Shown here piece by piece: positions 36,418-44,879 of a stretch of DNA of 64,000 nt. The translations under genes and the position numbers were made by a program. This DNA is from Endozoicomonas euniceicola. Its GTDB lineage: Bacteria; Pseudomonadota; Gammaproteobacteria; Pseudomonadales; Endozoicomonadaceae. The number at the start of each line of letters is the position of its first letter. Positions within the stretch are counted from its first letter, which is position 1. The notes under the pieces are model-generated. The model ran no database searches, was not told where the DNA came from, and saw only the letters and a list, made by a program, of their open reading frames with translations. The stretch covers positions 5,954,501-6,018,500 of the forward strand of contig NZ_CP103300.1 in assembly GCF_025562755.1 (NCBI RefSeq), in the 5' to 3' direction.

Positions 36418-37038
36418 ATGAAAGGTCAGGATATCGGTTTATTATTAAAACTCTACTGTCTAAGCCTTGGAGAAAATCAGTCGGTCATCCCTATTCCAAC
36501 AGGTCAATGGCAAGACTGGAGCCTGGATAGTGGAAAAAATGCTGAGGCATTTTCTCCTGGTGCAGCTGATTCTTACGGGGTTCGCACGCTGGCTCAAATG
36601 ACCGGTATCAGTAAATCTCAGGTTAATCTGGCATTAAATCGATGCTATAGCGTGGGGCTGGCAAAAAAAGACCGTCGATCAGGTACTCCTTCGGTGAATC
36701 GAAAGTCCCTGTTTGAGTTTATTGTTTATGGTTTAAAATTTGTTTTCCCTGCCTCACCGGGTGCAGTAACACGAGGAATTACTACTTCGCTGATTGCTCC
36801 TGTTTTTGATAATGAACTCATGAGTGCCGGAGAGCTGGTTCCTGTCTGGCCTGATGCCCGTGGGCTCAGCAAAGGTCAGGGGATTGAGCCGCTGTTTAAA
36901 TCCGCTACCTACGCTATCCGTAAAGACCCTGCTCTTTACGTGTTACTGGCTCTGGTGGATGCTATTCGTATGGGGCAACCCAGAGAGCGAAACCTGGCCA
37001 TCCACAGGCTGGAAAACTATTTGGGTCTGGCAAAATGA
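36418..37038 (+). CDS. Winged-helix-like cargo protein, unrecognised family
   Basis: 206 residues starting MKGQDIGLLLKLYCLS. A helix-turn-helix-like segment lies at ~57-85 (YGVRTLAQMTGISKSQVNLALNRCYSVGL), and the rest includes FVFPASPGAVTRGITTS and PLFKSATYAIRKDPALYVLLALVDAIRMG. Proteins with this 'MKGQD' start are, from memory, found beside AbiEii-like nucleotidyltransferases, and the next frame is the start of such a protein. It is preceded by CTAGGACGTAGGAC repeats and AGAGAG before the ATG. It lies wholly inside the inserted segment between the traK repeats, so it is cargo rather than a transfer gene. Confidence 0.6.
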   Translation: MKGQDIGLLLKLYCLSLGENQSVIPIPTGQWQDWSLDSGKNAEAFSPGAADSYGVRTLAQMTGISKSQVNLALNRCYSVGLAKKDRRSGTPSVNRKSLFEFIVYGLKFVFPASPGAVTRGITTSLIAPVFDNELMSAGELVPVWPDARGLSKGQGIEPLFKSATYAIRKDPALYVLLALVDAIRMGQPRERNLAIHRLENYLGLAK

Positions 37039-37163
37039 GCCAAGCCAATCAACACCAACAGATGCTTATTCGTGTCGCCACCGCACTGGGGGCTGACCTC
37101 TTGCAGCAAATGGCTTTTGGTTTTCAGGGAATGACTGTTCAAAGCCTGAACGACATATCCTGA
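37035..37163 (+). pseudogene. N-terminal remnant of AbiEii-like nucleotidyltransferase
   Basis: ATG overlaps the preceding stop (ATGA). It encodes 42 residues; NQHQQMLIRVATALGADLLQQMAF resembles the opening of nucleotidyltransferases of the AbiEii/MNT kind (usually followed by VGGxTxxL), but it then turns into unrelated sequence and stops. The catalytic GG/D-x-D region is missing. Confidence 0.5.
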
Positions 37164-37387
37164 CTCGTAGTCTGAATGCCCGACGCTTTCACACACCTGA
37201 TACCCAACAACTCTCTTTCAGCGATGCCACTTGCTGGCTGCTCTGTACCGATGGCTATTGGGCAGAACACCTGCTAACAAAGAAGAACTGGTTTGAGCTC
37301 GAAGATGATGCAAGCTGTCTTGAGCTTTCGAATCAGATACTCAATTCTACACAGAACAGCGAGTGTCAGAATTTACTGACTGTGTGA
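37151..37387 (+). pseudogene. C-terminal remnant of a PP2C-type phosphatase
   Basis: The frame has no start. RHILTRSLNARRFHTPDTQQLSFSDATCWLLCTDGYWAEHLL matches the last part of PP2C Ser/Thr phosphatases (h-LTRsLG ... l--gD--LLCTDGlw). It is fused to the nucleotidyltransferase fragment by an apparent deletion around 37140-37160. The metal-binding N-terminal part is absent. Confidence 0.55.
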
Positions 37388-37437
37388 AAGCTTCAGGCTA
37401 ACTTCGTGGAGCCTCAGTCGAGTATTCACTCCGGCGA

Positions 37438-37680
37438 TGAAGGGACAAAAAACCTTCACGTTCCGATTCGACATTATCCGCTATCGCCCTGTGCTGGCTG
37501 CCATTCAGATTGATTCCAACCTGAAGTAACACTCCGGGAGAACCTCACCATGAACAGAGCATTGGCTTCTGTCGTCTGTGTTTTTTGCTTTTTATTTGGA
37601 CCACAGTTAACCGCCGCCGGAACGCCCCCGGTAAAATTGCAGGTGTCACCCGGACAGCAACAGATGGTCACCTTGAGTCG
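37438..37680. repeat. 243-bp diverged direct repeat, copy 2
   Basis: The second copy of 36080-36322. It contains the tail of traE out of context and the true start of traK, so the downstream traK is complete while traE is supplied by copy 1. Confidence 0.9.
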
Positions 37681-38335
37681 ATTACATCTGAACCGGATCG
37701 TCACCCCTTTTCCTGCACCGCAAGTCCGTACCATTGATCAGGCGGATATTCGTATAGAAGGCAGTGTTATCTATCTTTCATCACGGCAGGAAGAACCGTT
37801 TGTGGTCTATATCACGCCTCCCGGCAATGAATCCCACGCTCTGTCGTTACTGGTAACACTGTTGGATGTGCCACCAAAAGAGATCCAACTCAGCCTGTCC
37901 AAACATTGGCAACGAACCCTTTTGGGTAATCGGAAAGCTGCCCGAAAGTGGGAAGAATCGACAGACTATGAGCAGGCCATCACCGATATTTTAAAGACAC
38001 TGGTCAAAGGCCAAATTCCGGAAGGCTACGAACTGGGCAAGTTTACCGCCTCCAGTCTTCAACCCTGCCAGCAGGACGGGCTGGTCTTTGACTTCACTCA
38101 GGCACAACAGGTGCAGGGACATCATTTTAACATTCTGGTAGGCACCGCAAGAAACCACACTGAAAAGCCTGTGACCTTCCATGAGCAGAGCTGCCATGGG
38201 CATCATGTCAGCGCCGTATCCATGTGGCCAAAAAACAGTTTATACCCGGGGCAGAAACGGGAGCTGTTTATTGTTTCTCAAACCGAAGAGCCGGAATCAG
38301 CCCCTGCTGTTCGCCCTTCCTTACTCAGCCACTGA
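37550..38335 (+). CDS. traK: TraK secretin-like pilus assembly protein
   Basis: 261 residues with a signal peptide (MNRALASVVCVFCFLFGPQLTAA), then a beta-rich TraK region (VKLQVSPGQQQMVTLSRLHLNRIVTPFPAPQVRTIDQADIRIEGSVIYLSSRQEEPFVVYI). Family knowledge: TraK is the F-type counterpart of VirB9 and forms the outer-membrane core with TraV and TraB. Position after traE and before traB is canonical; the insertion between 36323 and 37437 breaks the usual tight spacing. The promoter or transcription read-through for traK onward may therefore depend on the inserted DNA. Confidence 0.85.
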   Translation: MNRALASVVCVFCFLFGPQLTAAGTPPVKLQVSPGQQQMVTLSRLHLNRIVTPFPAPQVRTIDQADIRIEGSVIYLSSRQEEPFVVYITPPGNESHALSLLVTLLDVPPKEIQLSLSKHWQRTLLGNRKAARKWEESTDYEQAITDILKTLVKGQIPEGYELGKFTASSLQPCQQDGLVFDFTQAQQVQGHHFNILVGTARNHTEKPVTFHEQSCHGHHVSAVSMWPKNSLYPGQKRELFIVSQTEEPESAPAVRPSLLSH

Positions 38336-38357
38336 TTTTTCTTTTCATAAAAAAACT

Positions 38358-39533
38358 ATGAATACCCTCAACCGCTATTTAACGCCCAGAGTCCGACGTT
38401 TAGGGATTGTGCTGGGCAGTACCCTGATCATCATTATCCTGATTTTTGTCACCAGCAAACAGCATCAACCGAGCGACAACAAAACCGATGAGACAAAAGC
38501 ACAGAGCGTAGATTTTACCGGCGTTCCTCCGAAAGAGCTGACCCTGAACCGCATCAGTGCCGATCTGGAAAACATTAACCAGCAACAACAGTCACTTCAT
38601 GAACAACATCAGAAAGAGATGGTGCTGCTACAACAGGAAATTAAACGACTGAATAGTGTTGATCCGGCTCAAGGCAACACCATTGCCACAGAAACCGCTA
38701 TTTCACCAGAACCCCTGCCTCCTGACGTTTTGAGCTGGAACCACTACAATCAACCACCTCCCCCGCAATACCCGGAGCCGGAAGAGCAAGAAACTCCGCC
38801 ACCACCTAAACCCATACGTATGCTCGGTGCTACTTTCACGCCTCCAACAGCAACAGACACCAGAGCAGACAACAAACCCAGATTACTACGCCTGCCCGCT
38901 GGCAGTATTCTGTCCGGTCAGCTGATAACCGGGCTGGACGTACCCACCGGCCAAGGCGCACGACGGGAGCCTTATCCCGTTCTTATCCGAATCAAAGCCT
39001 CCGCTATTTTACCCAACCGCTACCGAACCAATGTGCGTGAATGCTTTGTGCTGGCTTCCGGTTATGGCGACCTGAGTTCCGAACGGGCTTACCTTCGCAG
39101 TGAAACCTTGTCGTGCATTTTCAGCAACAAAATCAAAGACAAAGAGCAGGTTATTGAACGACCACTGGAAGGTTATTTAGCTGGAGAAGATGGCAAGGCT
39201 GGCTTACGGGGCAGACTGGTTAGCAAGCAGGGACAGGTCATGGCAAAAGCGGCAATGGCAGGATTTCTTGGCGGTGTCAGTCAGGCGTTTGATATCAAAC
39301 CTGTCCCTGTGTTTTCCGTGGTGCCGAATAAAAACGGTGAAATCCAATCGCCTTTCCAGTCCGGCCTGAAAGGCAGTGAAGCCCTGCAAAGCTCCCTGAT
39401 CAAGGGCAGCAACAAGGCTCTGGAAAAACTGGCGGACTTTTATCTGAAACTGGCAGACCAGATGGTACCGGTTATTGAAATCAGCGCAGAACGAAAAGTC
39501 GATTTGATCCTGACCAGAGGGTTACAGCCATGA
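38358..39533 (+). CDS. traB: TraB conjugal pilus assembly protein
   Basis: 391 residues from MNTLNRYLTPRVRRLG; an upstream in-frame ATG at 38181 lies within traK and is rejected. It has one N-terminal membrane anchor (GIVLGSTLIIIILIFVTS), a short coiled coil (ELTLNRISADLENINQQQQSLHEQHQKEM), a proline-rich linker (NQPPPPQYPEPEEQETPPPP) and a VirB10-like C-terminal domain (RLPAGSILSGQLITGLDVPTG ... GYLAGEDGKAGLRGRLVS). Spans inner membrane to outer-membrane core. Confidence 0.86.
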   Translation: MNTLNRYLTPRVRRLGIVLGSTLIIIILIFVTSKQHQPSDNKTDETKAQSVDFTGVPPKELTLNRISADLENINQQQQSLHEQHQKEMVLLQQEIKRLNSVDPAQGNTIATETAISPEPLPPDVLSWNHYNQPPPPQYPEPEEQETPPPPKPIRMLGATFTPPTATDTRADNKPRLLRLPAGSILSGQLITGLDVPTGQGARREPYPVLIRIKASAILPNRYRTNVRECFVLASGYGDLSSERAYLRSETLSCIFSNKIKDKEQVIERPLEGYLAGEDGKAGLRGRLVSKQGQVMAKAAMAGFLGGVSQAFDIKPVPVFSVVPNKNGEIQSPFQSGLKGSEALQSSLIKGSNKALEKLADFYLKLADQMVPVIEISAERKVDLILTRGLQP

Positions 39534-39973
39534 GCTTATTGTTTAAACCACAAAGGCACCAAGGCACAAAGTTTTTAAAACATTTCTTCTTCGTGTCTTT
39601 GTGCCTTTGTGGTTCAGCACTGTTGTTGTCAGGCTGCGCCCTGCTTGGTGTGGGTGAGGCAGAATACGCCTGCCCCGAGCCTGGCAAAGGCGTGTGTAAA
39701 TCCACCCGGCAGGTCTACAGAGACACTGACCTCTCAACCATAGAACCCATAACACCACCACAACCAACCACCATGACCAGAGCAGAACCGGATCTATCTG
39801 TGGTCACACCCGAATCAACCCCAAACCGGTTACCCGCCCAAATCCTGAGAATCTGGATCGCCCCCTGGGTAGACAAACAGGGCAACTGGCACAGCGGTGG
39901 CGTAGTAATGACCGATATCTACCCGAGAGAATGGCAGTCTGCCATTCCCGTCTATTCCCCCTCAGATGATTAA
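39530..39973 (+). CDS. traV: TraV lipoprotein
   Basis: 147 residues overlapping traB by 4 bp. A lipobox, LLLSGC, is near residue 36, followed by VGEAEYACPEPGKGVCKSTRQVY, the conserved Cys-containing TraV segment. Family knowledge: outer-membrane lipoprotein partner of TraK. The N-terminal ~25 codons, which should be only a signal peptide, are largely made of a palindromic repeat (39546-39614), so the export signal is unusually long and basic (MSLLFKPQRHQGTKFLKHFFFVSLCLCG). Confidence 0.82.
   Translation: MSLLFKPQRHQGTKFLKHFFFVSLCLCGSALLLSGCALLGVGEAEYACPEPGKGVCKSTRQVYRDTDLSTIEPITPPQPTTMTRAEPDLSVVTPESTPNRLPAQILRIWIAPWVDKQGNWHSGGVVMTDIYPREWQSAIPVYSPSDD
39546..39614. repeat. Palindromic repeat within traV signal-peptide codons
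   Basis: AACCACAAAGGCACCAAGGC on the left arm is mirrored by GTGCCTTTGTGGTT on the right, with CTTCGTGTCTTT between. This is the type of dispersed small palindrome (CTTCGTGTCTTTGTGCCTTTGTGG) common in many genomes (from memory). Here it is in frame and translated. Confidence 0.7.
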
Positions 39974-39988
39974 AACCGGAGAACCAGC

Positions 39989-40330
39989 ATGAACTCCCTT
40001 CCTCTCACTGACCTGCAAGCCTTCACCATTAAACAACAGCACTGGATGTTGTCACTGGCGACACTGATCATCCTTTCCCTGTTACCGCCAGAACTTCAGG
40101 CGGCAGACCCTGTGGTACCGACAGGCTCCACTGATTTCGCTGAAATCTATGCCCGGCTGGTAGGGTGGATTAAAGGCGATCTCGGCAGAACCTTATCCAT
40201 CGCTTTTGTATTGATCGGGCTGGCTTACGGCATGGCGCGAAACTCCCTGATCGGTTTTGCCACAGGAGTTGGTGCAGCGGTGGGTTTGCAGGTCACTCCC
40301 ACCATCATCAACTCAATATTCGGGCTTTAA
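39989..40330 (+). CDS. traA: TraA-like pilin
   Basis: 113 residues. A leader with a hydrophobic stretch (WMLSLATLIILSLLPPELQAAD) is likely cleaved after QAA, leaving a ~75-residue mature pilin with two hydrophobic segments (LSIAFVLIGLAYGMA and IGFATGVGAAVGLQV). This is the size and pattern of type IV secretion pilins. It lies directly after traV and 2 bases before the relaxase gene. Confidence 0.75.
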   Translation: MNSLPLTDLQAFTIKQQHWMLSLATLIILSLLPPELQAADPVVPTGSTDFAEIYARLVGWIKGDLGRTLSIAFVLIGLAYGMARNSLIGFATGVGAAVGLQVTPTIINSIFGL

Positions 40331-40332
40331 CC

Positions 40333-41538
40333 ATGACCGCTTCTCAGGTTTTATCGGTGGTTAACCACTGGCTGCACCCTCAGCAAAAATCGGAACCTCT
40401 GCCAACACCCCAACCAGCACCCGATACCAATCCGTCAGACGGTTGTGCGGGTTATCAGGTGGGAGTGGGTGCCATTCTCCATAAACAACAACCATTGATT
40501 CATCAGGTTAATGAACAACTCTGTTTGCCTGATGAGCTGCAAGGGTTGTTTAACCAGACGCTGGATCAGCTGGCTCTCTGGCTACATCTTCTACCCGCTC
40601 ACCCTCTGCATCATTGTGAACCCGCCGGAGCTTTGCGGCATGCACTGGAAACCGCTTTCTGGGCGGTGTCCGCCACACAACAAATCCATGTGGATCACAA
40701 TCTCTACCCGGATCGACGCCGGGCAAGACAACCCCTCTGGCGATTAATGGCAGCTGTCGCTGGATTATTGCATGACAATGGACGCATGGTCAGCTGTGTA
40801 ACAATCAGGGATGAACAGGCCGGACAGTGGATGGCGACTCAGCAAAGTCTGGGAAGCTGGCTACAGCAGCACCGCATTGAGCGTTACTGCCCCCACTGGC
40901 AGCACTGCGAGTCCCGTCCTGATAAACCCATTCCACAAGAATATACCTGGACAAACCTATTACTGTTGGAGCAACTGATACCCAACAATCTGCGTTATGC
41001 CTTACAGCCAGACCGGGATAAGGGCATTCTCTGGCAAACCTTTATCAGCGCACTGGTGGGACAGAGCAGTCCTTTAGCGGTTAAACAACTGGTCAGCGCG
41101 GTGGAGGTGGCTCGCCTGAAAAGCGTCAAACTGCATTTTGTGCGGGGAGAGGCTTTGACAGGTCTCACTCAACCTCTTGCCCCAGAGCCATCAACTTTAA
41201 AAGAAGCGGCGTCAAAACAGCCCGTTTCCAAAGATTTGTCTGAAAACGGGTTAGAGTGGCTAAAACAGGTGGTGTCCCGACTCAACCCTAATAGTGTGAA
41301 ATGGGCAAAAGAGTCTCTGCTTTTGAAATGGCCGGAAGATGTAGTCGGGCAGGAAGGACTGCCCGATCCCGATGCCCTGATGGAGTGCTGGCAAGAACTG
41401 GGTTGGCTGCGCCCCATCGCTAACCAGGTCATTATTCGTCGCAATGGTCGTCAGGTGATTGCATTACAACCAGAAATATCCAAACGGTGTCGCCAGTGGT
41501 TGACGGCCAGTGACGCAGAGGCAGAGGCTGCGCCATGA
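40333..41538 (+). CDS. traI: MOBH-type relaxase (TraI_2 domain)
   Basis: 401 residues. The HD-type relaxase region lies in the first half: AGALRHALETAFWAVSATQQIHVDHNLYPDRRRARQPLWRLMAAVAGLLHDNGRM supplies the conserved His and HD pair plus the YPDRRR signature of TraI_2 relaxases. The C-terminus (DALMECWQELGWLRPIANQVIIRRNGRQVIALQPEI) fits the TraI_2_C winged segment. SXT TraI is about 700 residues, so this is a short version. It is followed by traD with a 4-bp overlap, the normal SXT pairing. An HDOD or phosphohydrolase identity was considered but the context argues for relaxase. Confidence 0.8.
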   Translation: MTASQVLSVVNHWLHPQQKSEPLPTPQPAPDTNPSDGCAGYQVGVGAILHKQQPLIHQVNEQLCLPDELQGLFNQTLDQLALWLHLLPAHPLHHCEPAGALRHALETAFWAVSATQQIHVDHNLYPDRRRARQPLWRLMAAVAGLLHDNGRMVSCVTIRDEQAGQWMATQQSLGSWLQQHRIERYCPHWQHCESRPDKPIPQEYTWTNLLLLEQLIPNNLRYALQPDRDKGILWQTFISALVGQSSPLAVKQLVSAVEVARLKSVKLHFVRGEALTGLTQPLAPEPSTLKEAASKQPVSKDLSENGLEWLKQVVSRLNPNSVKWAKESLLLKWPEDVVGQEGLPDPDALMECWQELGWLRPIANQVIIRRNGRQVIALQPEISKRCRQWLTASDAEAEAAP

Positions 41539-43370
41539 TCAGCGATAAACCTTACCTGCAAAGCTGGCGACCCGTTTATGAACTTAGTTCGGCGGTACTC
41601 TGGTTCACGTCCATGAATGTCGCCATTACCCTGATGTTTTTCAGCTCTCTGCCAACGGTTGGTTTTATGGTGACCACCGCCTTGTGCGGCACGATCACCC
41701 TGGCACGCTTAGCCCAAGCCCTGCCCCGATGGCAGCAGCACCAGAGATTGAAAGGCAAAAAGCTGACTTTGTTCACGCTGACCGCCAAACAGTGCCAAAC
41801 CCTCCAACAACAGAATAATGACAAAGGAGTCTGGCTAGGCTGGGGTTTTGAGTGGCAACGACAGCACGGGCAGCTGGCGTGGGACCTGCTTCGCAGCGAT
41901 AACCAGCCCGCCAAATCTGAGAACATTATGGGCGCGGGCTGGATTCATGGCATGGAAGAGCATGAGCAAACACTGTTTCAACCGTTGGCACAGGTTCAGA
42001 TGCACACCATGGTGATTGGTGTTCCCGGCAGTGGCAAAACCAGATTGTTTGATCTGCTGGTCACTCAGGCGGTGTTACGCAATGAGCCGGTGATTATCAT
42101 CGACCCCAAAGGTGACCATGACCTTGCTTCTCATACGCTCAGAAGTTGTGAACTGTCAGGCAGTCAACGTCGCTTTATGAAGTTCCACCCCGGGTTTCCG
42201 GCAGACTCCATTCGTATCAACCTGTTGCAGAACTTTAACCGTTCCAGCGAGCTGGCCAGCCGGATTGCCGGGCTGATGCCGTCTGGTGGTGATAACGCAC
42301 CGTTTCAGGCATTTGCCCAAAAAGCAGTAGATGCTGTGGTTCAAGGGTATTTGCTCTGTGGTCAACGTCCCACTCTGGTACTTATTCGACAGGGGCTGGA
42401 AGGTGGCGTAACGCAGTTGCTAATAAGAGCATTAACGGCGGTGTGTTCAAGCCATTTTCCTGAAGCGGAGAAAAAAATTGCTTCAAAATCACAGAAGAAT
42501 AAGGTCAATCAAGAGACCATAGCTCACCGCTGGATAGAGCTTTATCGAGAACAGATCATGCCTGAAAACCCCTGTACCGATGTGGAAGGCCTGATCTCGC
42601 TGTTTGAACACGATCGGGCGCACTATGGCAAGATGATCGCCACGCTGCTGCCTGCTTTGGGCATGTTAACCGGCGGTCCTCTTGCACGACTGTTATCGCC
42701 CGACCCGACAGATATAGACGATCTTCGCCCCTGTACCCATACGGCCAACCTGATCGAACAAAACAAGGTGATGTATTTCGGACTGGATTCGTTAAGCGAC
42801 CCGATGGTGGGTAAAGCCATCGGACAACTGTTACTGGCAGACCTTGCCGCCGTGGCAGGTGACCGTTACAACTACTCATCCGCACATTCGCAACAACACA
42901 GCCAGCCCATTAACTTATTCGTGGATGAAGCCGCTGAAGTACTCTGCCCTCAGCTGTTATCCCTGCTCAACAAAGGACGTGGAGCCAAATTCAGGCTTTA
43001 CGTCGCCACCCAGACACTGGCGGACTTTGAGGCGCAGTTGGGCTCCGAAGCTGCTGCGGAACAATTTATCGACAACTGCAACCATTTAATCTGTTTGCGT
43101 ACCCAGAATCCCGAAACCCAGAAATTTATTACCGATAAATTACCTCCGGTTCGTTACCGCTACTTTATCCGCAACCAGGGAATCAGCACCGATGCTAACC
43201 GCCCCATGGAGTTTACCGGCAACCTGAGTGAACAACAGCTGGAGGAAACCGGTGATTTGTTTCCACCACAACTGTTAGGCGAACTGCCCAATCTTGAATA
43301 CGTGGCACGACTGGGTGGTGGTCGTCTGCTGAAAGGCCGTATTCCGATTATCTGCTCTCCAGAATCCTGA
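41535..43370 (+). CDS. traD: TraD type IV coupling protein
   Basis: 611 residues. Two N-terminal membrane spans (~15-60) precede a VirD4/TraD ATPase: Walker A MVIGVPGSGKTRLFDLL near 160, IIDPKGDHDL, Walker B NLFVDEAAEVLCPQ near 460, and VATQTLADFEAQLGSEAAAEQFIDNCNHLICLRTQNPETQ. This is the SXT-type TraD. It delivers relaxase-bound DNA to the T4SS channel. Frame intact. Confidence 0.9.
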   Translation: MISDKPYLQSWRPVYELSSAVLWFTSMNVAITLMFFSSLPTVGFMVTTALCGTITLARLAQALPRWQQHQRLKGKKLTLFTLTAKQCQTLQQQNNDKGVWLGWGFEWQRQHGQLAWDLLRSDNQPAKSENIMGAGWIHGMEEHEQTLFQPLAQVQMHTMVIGVPGSGKTRLFDLLVTQAVLRNEPVIIIDPKGDHDLASHTLRSCELSGSQRRFMKFHPGFPADSIRINLLQNFNRSSELASRIAGLMPSGGDNAPFQAFAQKAVDAVVQGYLLCGQRPTLVLIRQGLEGGVTQLLIRALTAVCSSHFPEAEKKIASKSQKNKVNQETIAHRWIELYREQIMPENPCTDVEGLISLFEHDRAHYGKMIATLLPALGMLTGGPLARLLSPDPTDIDDLRPCTHTANLIEQNKVMYFGLDSLSDPMVGKAIGQLLLADLAAVAGDRYNYSSAHSQQHSQPINLFVDEAAEVLCPQLLSLLNKGRGAKFRLYVATQTLADFEAQLGSEAAAEQFIDNCNHLICLRTQNPETQKFITDKLPPVRYRYFIRNQGISTDANRPMEFTGNLSEQQLEETGDLFPPQLLGELPNLEYVARLGGGRLLKGRIPIICSPES

Positions 43371-43392
43371 ACCTCTGATATTAAAACAATCC

Positions 43393-44013
43393 ATGACAAA
43401 CTCTCAAAAACAGACCAGCCCCATCGTTGTCTGGTGCTATGGGCTGGGTCTCATTCTGCTCTGGCTGGCTATTCCCGGACAAAACATGAATCAATACCTT
43501 CAGAAAGAGCAACAGCAATACGCCAGTAGTCTGGGGGAAGAGAACGGCACCTGGATTATCAATAACGGGCAGCTTTTCTACTCCAAAATAGTGTTTGAAA
43601 CTGGTGTTCAGAGCTTTCTGCTGAAACACACCACACCGGATCGCAAGATGGGCGAAGGACTCGCCACAACCATCGAGTTTTTTCAGGGCGTTGTCCGAAA
43701 CTTCCTGACACTTCTGCAACAACTGTTTTATCGTATTGCCCTGCTAATCGCCTGCTTTCCTTATTGGGGCATCGTTCTGCTGGCGGCGATATTGGATGGA
43801 TGGCTGATCCGGAAAATACGCTACCATGATTTCCATTACACCAGCCCACTGCGAAACCTCTGGAGTCGCAGACTATGCCGATGGATTCCGGGACTGTTCC
43901 TGTATCTGGTGATGATTCCCTGGTCTTTTCCGGTCTGGCTCTTTCCTGTTATGGCGTGGCTGACCACGCTTTCACTGGGTTGGTGGACAGCCAACTGGCA
44001 GAAACGTGTCTGA
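43393..44013 (+). CDS. DUF4400-type integrative element membrane protein
   Basis: 206 residues with at least three membrane segments (VVWCYGLGLILLWLAI, RIALLIACFPYWGIVLLAAIL, FLYLVMIPWSFPVWLFPVMAWL). RKIRYHDFHYTSPLRNLWSRRL between them is typical of the DUF4400/PFL_4697 family found directly after traD in SXT- and PFGI-like elements. Its stop overlaps the traF start (TGATG). Possible partner of TraD; role unproven. Confidence 0.75.
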   Translation: MTNSQKQTSPIVVWCYGLGLILLWLAIPGQNMNQYLQKEQQQYASSLGEENGTWIINNGQLFYSKIVFETGVQSFLLKHTTPDRKMGEGLATTIEFFQGVVRNFLTLLQQLFYRIALLIACFPYWGIVLLAAILDGWLIRKIRYHDFHYTSPLRNLWSRRLCRWIPGLFLYLVMIPWSFPVWLFPVMAWLTTLSLGWWTANWQKRV

Positions 44014-44867
44014 TGTTTTTCTTGCTTCTTTTATTGCTGCTTTTCCCAACGCCTGCCAGCACCGGCGAGCGATGGTTTGACCGACACTCTGAAGGCTGGT
44101 TCTGGTACGAACGCATTCCGGAACCGGAAGCAGCAGAAAACGATAAGACTATTGCACCGTCTCCGATATTACCGGTATCTCTCTCCACCCAATGGATCAG
44201 AAAAAACATAGGAGACTACCTGGACAGGGCGATTGATGAACACACTAAAGAACATGTCAGTCAGTACCTTTATCTGGACAGACTCGTAAAAGAGAAAGCT
44301 GAACGATTCGCCCGTGTCGGAAAGCAGATTATCGAAAGCGCCCCTATGCTTGATGAAAACGTCCGACGCCCTATATCTCCTGCTGCGGCCAAGATTAGTG
44401 ACGACATGGTGCAATACGCCAGAGAACAGGTTTTACGGAAAATAGCGAAAGTCGCCGGAGTTGTCTTTTACTATCAGGGAAGGTGCAAGCTTTGTCAGCT
44501 GCAAGCCCAGACATTAATGGCGTTAAGTCAACAGTACGGATTTAAGCTGATTTCTTTTTCCACTGACGGTGAACTCATTTCTGATTTTCCTGACAGCCGG
44601 ATCGACTGGAAACCTCCTCAGGCACTCAATATACAAGCCTATCCAGCTCTGTTTTTAATGAAACCGCCGGATGAGATCATCCAACTCAGGCAGGGGGTAT
44701 CCTCTTATATCGATTTACACAACCGTATTGTTGACTCAGCCCACGAAGCCCAATGGATCAGTGAGCAAGAATACAGAAGTACCCTGATTATTCGGGAAGT
44801 CTGGAATGACTCCACTACAAATCCAACTGACTTAGTACTCAACAGACTCAGAAATATTATTCAATAG
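44013..44867 (+). CDS. traF: TraF-like thioredoxin-fold transfer protein
   Basis: 284 residues from the ATG at 44013, which overlaps the previous stop and begins with a signal peptide (MFFLLLLLLLFPTPASTGE). The frame upstream to 43875 is the shadow of the membrane protein gene. ERWFDRHSEGWFWYERIPEPE is the TraF N-terminal signature; the C-terminal thioredoxin fold carries a redox-type CKLC (VVFYYQGRCKLCQLQAQTLMALSQQYGF). Periplasmic, needed with TraH, TraG and TraU for pilus extension in relatives. No traH follows; the next genes are xis and int. Confidence 0.85.
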   Translation: MFFLLLLLLLFPTPASTGERWFDRHSEGWFWYERIPEPEAAENDKTIAPSPILPVSLSTQWIRKNIGDYLDRAIDEHTKEHVSQYLYLDRLVKEKAERFARVGKQIIESAPMLDENVRRPISPAAAKISDDMVQYAREQVLRKIAKVAGVVFYYQGRCKLCQLQAQTLMALSQQYGFKLISFSTDGELISDFPDSRIDWKPPQALNIQAYPALFLMKPPDEIIQLRQGVSSYIDLHNRIVDSAHEAQWISEQEYRSTLIIREVWNDSTTNPTDLVLNRLRNIIQ

Positions 44868-44879
44868 GTGAAATTTATT

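Noticed and set aside
40333..41538. HD-domain phosphodiesterase/HDOD signalling protein
   Set aside because: The YPDRRR segment, TraI_2_C-like end and 4-bp overlap with traD fit a MOBH relaxase better.
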